From contig NC_088681.1 of NCBI RefSeq assembly GCF_950023065.1, positions 38,288,836-38,352,835 on the forward strand: DNA of 64,000 nucleotides, read 5' to 3'. Positions within the stretch are counted from its first letter, which is position 1, and every line of letters begins with the position of its first letter. The position numbers and the translations under genes are program-made. The DNA comes from Planococcus citri. Its lineage: Eukaryota > Arthropoda > Insecta > Hemiptera > Pseudococcidae. Of this stretch, positions 42,101 through 51,100 are shown piece after piece. Under the pieces are notes generated by a model. The model ran no database searches and was not told where the DNA came from. It saw only the letters and a list, made by a program, of their open reading frames with translations.

Positions 42101-45100
42101 ACATACGGTTGTACAAAACATCCCCGAGCGTTCGGTTTCCAGCCCTGCAACAAAAAGGACAATTTAGGGCCAAGGGATCAAACTTCGATCAAGATTTACT
42201 ATAAAATGGTCAAGTAAAAACCACATATACGTCCAATTTAATAAATGCAGGCATTTTTTTTTAGAAATTGTAGCTAATATGAGATTCCGAAAAAAAAACA
42301 ACAATTAAAAGCGTATTACGAAACAACAATTATTAATTTATGTTAATTGATGGGAAATGTACCTGAAATTGACCCAGTGAATTACTTTCTCTCACCTTAC
42401 AATTATTTACGATTTATTTTTCCCAATCATCGCGTTAATTTGATAAGATAAAATACATAAGTACGCGTGAATACGCAAGCGTAGGTACATATTAAAATAA
42501 ACTGGTATGAAAATGAAATAAATTTAATTTTTTTGACGTCATTGGATCAATATGCAAAAATTTTCTACTCATCTTTCTATTTTTAATCTTTAATTCTAAA
42601 ATTTGTTATTCAATTTCCAACTTGATGACGTTGATTCGACAAAAAAAAGAAATGCTGGAAAACGACGTCACGTTTTTTTAAATTTAGAAATACTTAATTT
42701 TTCACTGTATGATTTTAAAAAAATCAAATTTCAGTATTTTAAACATCGCCTTCTTTTTCAAGCAATCCTCGTATTTGCAAAAGAATTTCATTATAAAAAT
42801 AATCGTGAAGAAAATCTAAAAATATTTTCAACATATAGAAAAGATTATTTTGATGGAGTAGATACGTAATAGGTATAGGTATGCAGATTACATATTCAAT
42901 CACTTTCATTAATTTCAGTATCGTAAAAATCAGAGATAATAAAATCAGATAATGAAGATCTAAATTGAAATAAAAATAGCAAATTATAATATTTCCATTC
43001 GATTCAATAATATTTCAACTCAGAATCAAAAATAATCCCCGCCATATTATGTCATCCAAAGCACAGCCAAAAATTTCCCAGGTATTAAAAAATTTCAGCG
43101 AAAAATTCGTCGACGAATTCCTGTGCAGTTTTCATCTCTACGACAATAAAAAAAAACCTTCACTGGAAAACTACCCACCACATTAATAACGTTTAAAATT
43201 CAATGAAACGCTCGTTTAAAAGAGGAAAAAAGATTCCCCTTGGAAAAATATTCGTTTCAGTGCAAGTGCACAAAGGTGGCGTAGATTTTTATTATCGAAA
43301 CCTCATTGGAAAATTTTTCATATTTTTCTCCACCATGGAGCGCTAGAATACGAGTATAAGGAAAAGGTAATGCGACGAAAGGCGAGTAAAATGGAGATGA
43401 AATAGCATAAAGCCGGTTAAATTCATCATTTCACGCTAAACTAGCTAGAATTACCCTGGAGGAATATAATGTTCATTCGGTATATGGAATGCAATCATCC
43501 AACATACATATGCTTTCAAGTGACTAAACGAACCCTAAGGGCTCTTGTAGAATATACCACTTCATGAGTGGTCGCCATACACACAGAAGAGCAATCGGGG
43601 TAAAAAAAACACGTACCATTTTCATGATTAAAGTCAAACAAGTCGCCCATAAAAAAGAGACGCTGTGTACGTAGGTACTTTTTGTTTCAACGAAAACAAA
43701 AAACCAAAAAAAAGGGGTAAAGGTATTTAAAAAGTACTCGTATAAATTTACTACATCTATACAAAAGTTTTTACGATATCGTTTAGTAATAAAGCTCGAA
43801 TCAGTATTAAACCACGATTCGTCAATTTACGTGGGTACATTCAACGCTACGAGTCGACGCATTGACGGAAATTCGCATGCGTTTCGTCTTCGAAACGCGA
43901 TATACATAGTTAATGTTTTACGAGCTATCAAAATTTTCACATTTTTGACATCTGCCATCGGTTCGTTGCCCAAAATAAACCGCGTTAGCGTTGAAAAAGA
44001 TGGACTAAAAGGTACGAGAGTGAGCGAGCGAGCGAGGTGAATGAAATGAAACCTGGTTTAGAGCTCTCGATGAGCGATCAATGAAATACGAAACTTTCAA
44101 TATTGCATATCACACACCGGCGTAGCTGTAGTAAGGTAAGGCGTAAGTCGACTCGTTACAAAAGCGAAAACACCAGCTAAGCTAAGGTGTCAATATTGTT
44201 GAAAAGTGGTTTCCAATACTACACGATCGGATAGACTGCTACCCTGCCAGGCTGCCAGCGCCGGCAAAAGGAACAACCTGTTATCGGAACTGAATCTCGG
44301 AGAATGCATTATGCATAAAATACTCGAATGTTGGCTCTCTATGACTGACTGTGTTCCTGTATATTACAGCACAGGAGATAATATAATAATAATAGTCGCT
44401 TAGGCCGCCGTTTATATACAGATAACCGTGGACTTAAGTTCATTTAGTTGTTAACCTTGATAGTGTAAACAACGTTTACAAGGGCGCTGGACATTACTCT
44501 AGACTGCTTAGCACACGCGTAGGTATTGTTTTTATTAATTTTTTGTAAGGCCTTTACGACGATGATCAACACACCAGAATCCTGCTACACGATACACGAG
44601 ATTCTTGGAAATCGAAAATGAATTCTTTCTACTCTCCCTCTCTATGACTTCTCTCCAAACAACCGGACAAGATTGATTGGTTCAAGGGTATTCCCCCTCC
44701 CCCTCCAATTGTGAAATGTACAATCGATGTACATGAATACGGTAAGGAATTTTTTCATCATGAATTTTGATGAAGGTACATTTGCAAAGGTCAGAGGTAC
44801 CTGAAGAAATTTATCGACAGGTCCAATAGAAAAATTGTTAGATCAAACAAAAAAAGGATTCAAAAATTCACCACCACGTAAAATTTGAAGCGACGAATTA
44901 AATTTGGCGAAAATCTCAAAATTCAAGGTTGGCTCATTTTACAACAAAAACATCATAATTACCTAAGTATATCAAAATTGAGTTAGAAAGCCGAAATTTG
45001 ATTCAGAGCCTACTTTCAACCTCCCAAGTCGATTGGTGGAAATTTCGAGCTGTTTTGAAGCCTCCAGTAAAACTTTAAATTTGCCAGTTTTCAAAAAAAA

Positions 45101-48100
45101 AAAAAAAAAAAATTAAAACATGACTGAAATCGACAGAAAAAATTTCTCAAGTTGACGTGATCTTTAAAGTGCCCAGTTTCACTAGAGCTCTTTTATTGCC
45201 ATTTTTTGAAAACTGGACTGGAAAATACAAAAATCCATTAGGACTCCAAAACGGTTTGAAAATTGAAATTACCACCATCGATTTAGGAGGTCAAAAATAG
45301 GCTTCGAATCAAATTTCAACTTCCAAATCAATTTTAAAGTAATTTTTTATGCAAAAATTGATCAAATTTAAATTTTTTTAAATTCTCCAAAAATCAAGAA
45401 ATGAAACTAACCGCTGAAATGTTGACTGGACATATATTTTTGAAGCTCTGCTGAAAAAAAAAAATGTATGTATTTTCTGTAGGGATATACGAAGAAATTT
45501 TGATTTTTTTCACAGAAAATAAAATGTGTTTCATTTTTTAAAATTCGTACAAAAAATGGCGAATATTATGAAAAATGTTCAACTAGATTTTCAATTAATC
45601 GTGTACAATATTCATGCTTCGCATATTTCTATTTTTATTAAACTCATGCAAAAAGTGAACACGGACACGATTCTGAAGCGTGGCCATTTTTAAAAACAAT
45701 TTTAAAAGGACAACCCAAAACTGGCAAAAAAAGTTCTAAAAAATTTTTTAATTGCATGGACTTTGAAAAAAAAATTCATAAATAGGTTTAGGTACATAAA
45801 ATAAACTTGGAAATTTTTTGAAAAAAAAAATGAAAATGTCATACAGCTCCTCACTTTAAAACACAGCTACTTTAGCACGTTCGTGTGCTGATTATGTGAG
45901 TTTGATAAAATCACGAGGCAGAAAGTATATAATTAATTGGCAGAGGAGATGAAAGAAATAAGTAAAAGTTATTTAAAGTGAGTTGAAAATCATTAAGCTG
46001 CTTCAAAATTGTTGAAAATGCAGCAAAAGTAGGTAGTTTCAAATACCTATTGAAAAAATGATTAGATTGGCATTTCTCAATTTTCGGTCGATTTCTGCTG
46101 TTTTCATGACAAATTTCTGATTATTATTGAATTGAATAAATTTTGACGATTTTTGTGATCTTTTTGATAAAAGCCATTTTAATTCCTAACAATTTCCCAA
46201 CCTTCGCCTTTTCTTTAGCAAATGCCACAAGGACAGTGCTCGTTGCATTTGTTGACAGTAATTTTGCCTCCAATTTTAAAATAAAAAATAGCAAAGAAAG
46301 AAAACTTTTTGTTTGAAATATTTTTGAAAAATTCCGAAAGAAGCAAAAAATATTTTTTATTAAAAACACAAATTTATCAGGCTAGATGTAGGTACCTAGC
46401 TAATAAAAAAAAATAAAAAATTTCAAAATATAATAAAAAATAACATGCGAAATACACACAAAGGTAAAACTTTCCAAGTCCTTCAATCTCCGGAAAACTT
46501 TACTTCCAGACACTCGAATGAGAAGGGAAAAAACCACTCGTGGCTCTTGAAAAACACACACGCTGAAAAATTGTCAACCATTTCAAATGGCGCCCAACCA
46601 AGCTACCGTCTGTCGAAAAAATAAGCCTCATAATACCTATTTTGTGCACCGTAATCTTATCACAAGCCAAACCTGCATACACTTGACGGATATTCCCGCA
46701 GCCTAAGCTATCAAATTTTCATGGTCGTGTCGATTCATGAGAAAATAATACGGTACCGAACAAGCAAGGTTACTTTAACAGAGCTACTTTTCCTAATCAT
46801 TATTAATGTCCCATTCATTATAGGTGTAGTTGAAATACCAATAAATATTAAAATAGGCTACAACTCGTCGAGGAGTATATAGCAGTTGCAATCACGAAGA
46901 TGATTCCGAATCAATGTAAACAATTGATTCGGCAATTGAGCGAAACCGGCTGCATACCTGTTACATTACGAATTTTTCGTTATGTACGACATTTTCGCAT
47001 ACTACGTTCAAATTCAAATCAAACCTCGTCTTGTGTGTATAGCTTTACAAACATGCATATTATAGGTAGTCATATATTAAGTCGTAGTGAACAAGGCTGC
47101 AGGTAAATTCCCACAGACAGGTCGTCGGTTTAATATTAGACCGGATTTGGTAAAAGAAATCACATCTTTTCAAGGTACAGTGGGTAAAACAGATGAGTGC
47201 CATTGTGGATTAAATTTTTCGGCCAAATCGAGTGAGTGAAATTTGTCGACGACTTACTCATACCTATTATGCCTAGGGTACGTAGGACGTACTACAGAAG
47301 ACACAGTCAATGACACTTGGTCAACGAAAGCAGACGGCAACATTAAAGGTACTTCAGACGACTAGTCAGTTGTGCGCCTGTTACTGTATCCTTGACATTA
47401 ACAACCCCCAATACGTATAAAAACACCAAAAGAAGCGATCGATTGATAAAAACACACCAAAGTATTCTGCAGTATAGTGGCATAAGATAACTTCCACAAA
47501 CGACCTTTTTATTATCCGGTCAAATGCGATGATACATGAGATATTCGCGTGCTATTTGTAATCTTGACCGTAAGAAGTTAGGTATACTCGTATAGCCGCA
47601 GAGTAACCTGCCTTGAAAATATTTCCCTCCGAAAGTCGAATGTTTCCCCCTTTTAAATAGCTGGGCCTATAATTTTTAGACACGTGCCTCGGGTTTTGAG
47701 TTTGACTCGCCGGTTGCGAGTTCGCAGCGTTATTTATAATCCGGCTGGCATTACTCGTTCGCAGGTCTGGAGCATGGTATGGCACCGCGTACCGAATATT
47801 TGTCTCTATTTCCATTTCATATATAAACCGCCCGAAGAAAGCCATATTCAAGGATATATGCTCGTACTCGTAGTACACTTACACTACACAGTACACACAG
47901 TACGTTCGTTTATTAATTTCTACACACCGTAACGATTCCCTGATGTGAAATATTTCCATGTAGATTAATTCTCTCCAGGCTGGCTTCGAATTTCCGTATC
48001 TTGTAACTGCGACGTTTCCAACGTGTACTATATTACTTACAATGTTATTCCGCGTTAGAACTACGACAGGCCAAAAATACCTACGGATTCGTATATTTGG

Positions 48101-51100
48101 CGTCTCAAGGAACCATAAAATTGATATGCATGACCACATTTTCTAAAAAAAAAATTTACACTCCTCACTGAAGCTCCAAGCAGACTGTCCTATGTAAAAC
48201 GGAGGTTCCCCAATAAACAAGAATGGTTTCAAAAAAACGGAAAATGAAAGAACATTTACATAGAAGTACACTAACGATCAAAATTTCAGGTGATGAATCG
48301 CTTATTTATTAATTTTTGAAAATTTAAATCATTTTTGACGCATTTTGGCACCTACTGGTGAAAAAATCAAAATTTTATCAAACCGAGATGGAAAGTTGAA
48401 AATTTCATAATATCTTATATACGACTCTCGAATTGATTGGTGGAGATTTCGAACCTTTTTGAAGCCTCCATCTGGAGCGGATTTTTGAATTTCCCTTTCG
48501 AAATATCCAAGGGCTCATGGGATAACTGTTCTCACAACCTTTTCAATTAATTCTGACCCAATTGTTTTCATAAGTTCAAAATCCATATTATTTTGATTCT
48601 TTGAAAACTGGAAAATCCAAAAGTACAACAAAAAGAGACGAGACCACAAAAATGGAAGTCATGACTCATGCGGTCTGACTGAGCATTTTAGAATGATATT
48701 TCGATATTTTTTTGTACCGATCACAAATTTTGTTGGAACGATTCAAAGCTCCAAAAATAGGTATCGTAAAATTCGCGAGCTGCATCTTCCCCCTCCTCCT
48801 CTCTCCTAAAAGATGCATCTACTTATGTTAAAAAAAAAATAATGAAATTAGGTAGTAGGTACATTAAAAGACTGAAGTAAAAATTTCAGGTAAGGTTTTG
48901 GACATTGAGACCCCTCTCCTTCCCCCTTCTTCATAATCCAAGTAAAGATTTAGAATTTTTAAATTTTGAAGAAAGTTGAAAACCACACTGTTTAAGATGG
49001 AACATTCTAATAATTCGAAACAGTTTGAAGAAGCTCCCCCCCCCCTAAAAAGTGGTGGAAAAATTTTCTTCTTTCTACAGCTATTGAAAATTTGAAATTT
49101 TTGAACTTGGTTTAGATGGAAATAATCGTTGGCGAGGACGCGACCCAGGTGAATTCCAGATTTGACATCATATCCTTCAATAAATTTTTCATCACTTATC
49201 TTGATTTTTCAATCCCCCCTCCTGGGGTCTACCCTCCCCAGCAATACATGCGTTTTCATCACTACAGATTTTTTGATCTTTGTTAGGAAATTCAATGAAT
49301 TGAACTTGAAGTCAGAGTCCCAGGGTGAGACGCAGTTACAAAATATAAAATTCTCTAGCTCCAAATTAAGAATTTTTGCGATAAGACTGAAGCTTGTGGG
49401 CTCAAAAATCACCATAAAATGACTTGGGGTAGGTCAAAAATTCGATCAAATTTTAGTTAAATTTTTCATGGCAGCCTTTTAAATATCAAAAATACAAAAA
49501 ATCAAAAAATAAAGAGTTCAGCAGCAAAAATTTTGAACGCGGTATATTTTTGAATATTCTCTCAATTTTTCTCTGTACTTTTTTTTCATGATGGACAAAA
49601 CTTTTTCAACCAAAAAATAAAATCTATACATTTTTTTACCGCAGTAAAAAGAATGCTTGGGTGGTAAATTTTTCAATTTTTTTGGAAAAAATGGACCATC
49701 GTGCAATTAAAAAATGATATCAGGTGCTGTTTCAGTACCTTTAAAAATTTAATGAAGAATCAATTCTGATATGAATTTCGGAATTTCATTCCATCCTTGA
49801 GTCCTACTTCCCACTCACATTATGTAAGCAGGTACCTAACTGAAAACTCATTAAAATTCCAACTTTATTGAAATACACTCAACACAAATTTGAAAGTTTG
49901 ATTCGAATTTAAAATGATTTAAAAAAGGAATAGCCGAGAATAGAGAAGGATGTTTGATGAAATGATGAAAAATCGTCATCATGTATCGATAACTAGGTAA
50001 TCAAATTCTCCGAATTCGGATATGAAAATGATGATGTTTGCATTTAAATGGATAAATTTCGATATTTAGAGTACCTAGGTGTGAATATACATGCGGTTTC
50101 TTCTTCACGTTCGTGTTTACTTTGAAGGGGAAAATTCAAGGATGGAGTCATATAAAAGTATAAAGATTCGGTAGTAAAAAAATCAGAATAGCAGCCAAAT
50201 TACGCGATTTATGTTCCCAATGTCTCTGTGCGATGATATTCATAAACGAACTAGAAGCGAAAGGCCTTCGCAGCCTGTTCCAACGATTTGATCTTTCATC
50301 TTTAAAACACTCGCACTCGGTTTGAACTAAAAATACAAACAAATTCACGACACTTGTCGCCGATCGATTGGCATCTTTCAAAATTCATATACATAACGAT
50401 TATCATACCAACCTCTGTCTGTTCGGGACTCACTGCCCTCATAGACGATATTTTTGCATTATTCAGTTCGCCTAATTTTTTCTCGCGACTATTTTTTTTT
50501 TTTTAGGTACCAGTATTGGAAATTACGAATCTGGCGTAACGACTCAATTTTTTTTTCTTCACAGTAGCGAATTCTTCGAGCGTTTCAAATTGGTAGATAA
50601 AAAATGTTATTAAAATAGCACTCGGTTGCATCTGCTGTTTCGAATACGAGAAATGTAAAGCTGGGGGTCGTATCGAGACACGTCGCTCGCAACGTCTCAA
50701 TTTATCTCTTCCTATGTGCCCGTTAACATACACCATTCATTAAGGCGAGCTTGAACGAAAAACAGAAATAACGATACTGTTTTTTGTTTCCTTTCTTCTC
50801 TCCTCTATCGCATATACACAAATTCGAATCTGAATCGCTTGACGTCACTAACTCTTTTTCATTATCGATTTCACAAACGAAACCCTCGCGTACATACACT
50901 TAAGCTTATATATACTGTACAAAGTAACCGTAAACTATGATTTTCAAAGTCCCCGGGCATCTCTAATACACTCGACGAACGCAAATTTTGTACTTATCGC
51001 GTCTGGCTCTTCGAAATTATACACTCAAATTTCAAATTACTACATGCATATGCATATGCATAATGTACATAAATAGCTATACATATAAACGAGACGAATT

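Noticed and set aside
47552..47932. Overlapping 108- and 82-codon frames on opposite strands
   Set aside because: They are mutual antisense shadows in a GC-richer patch, with no domain, splice support or family resemblance.
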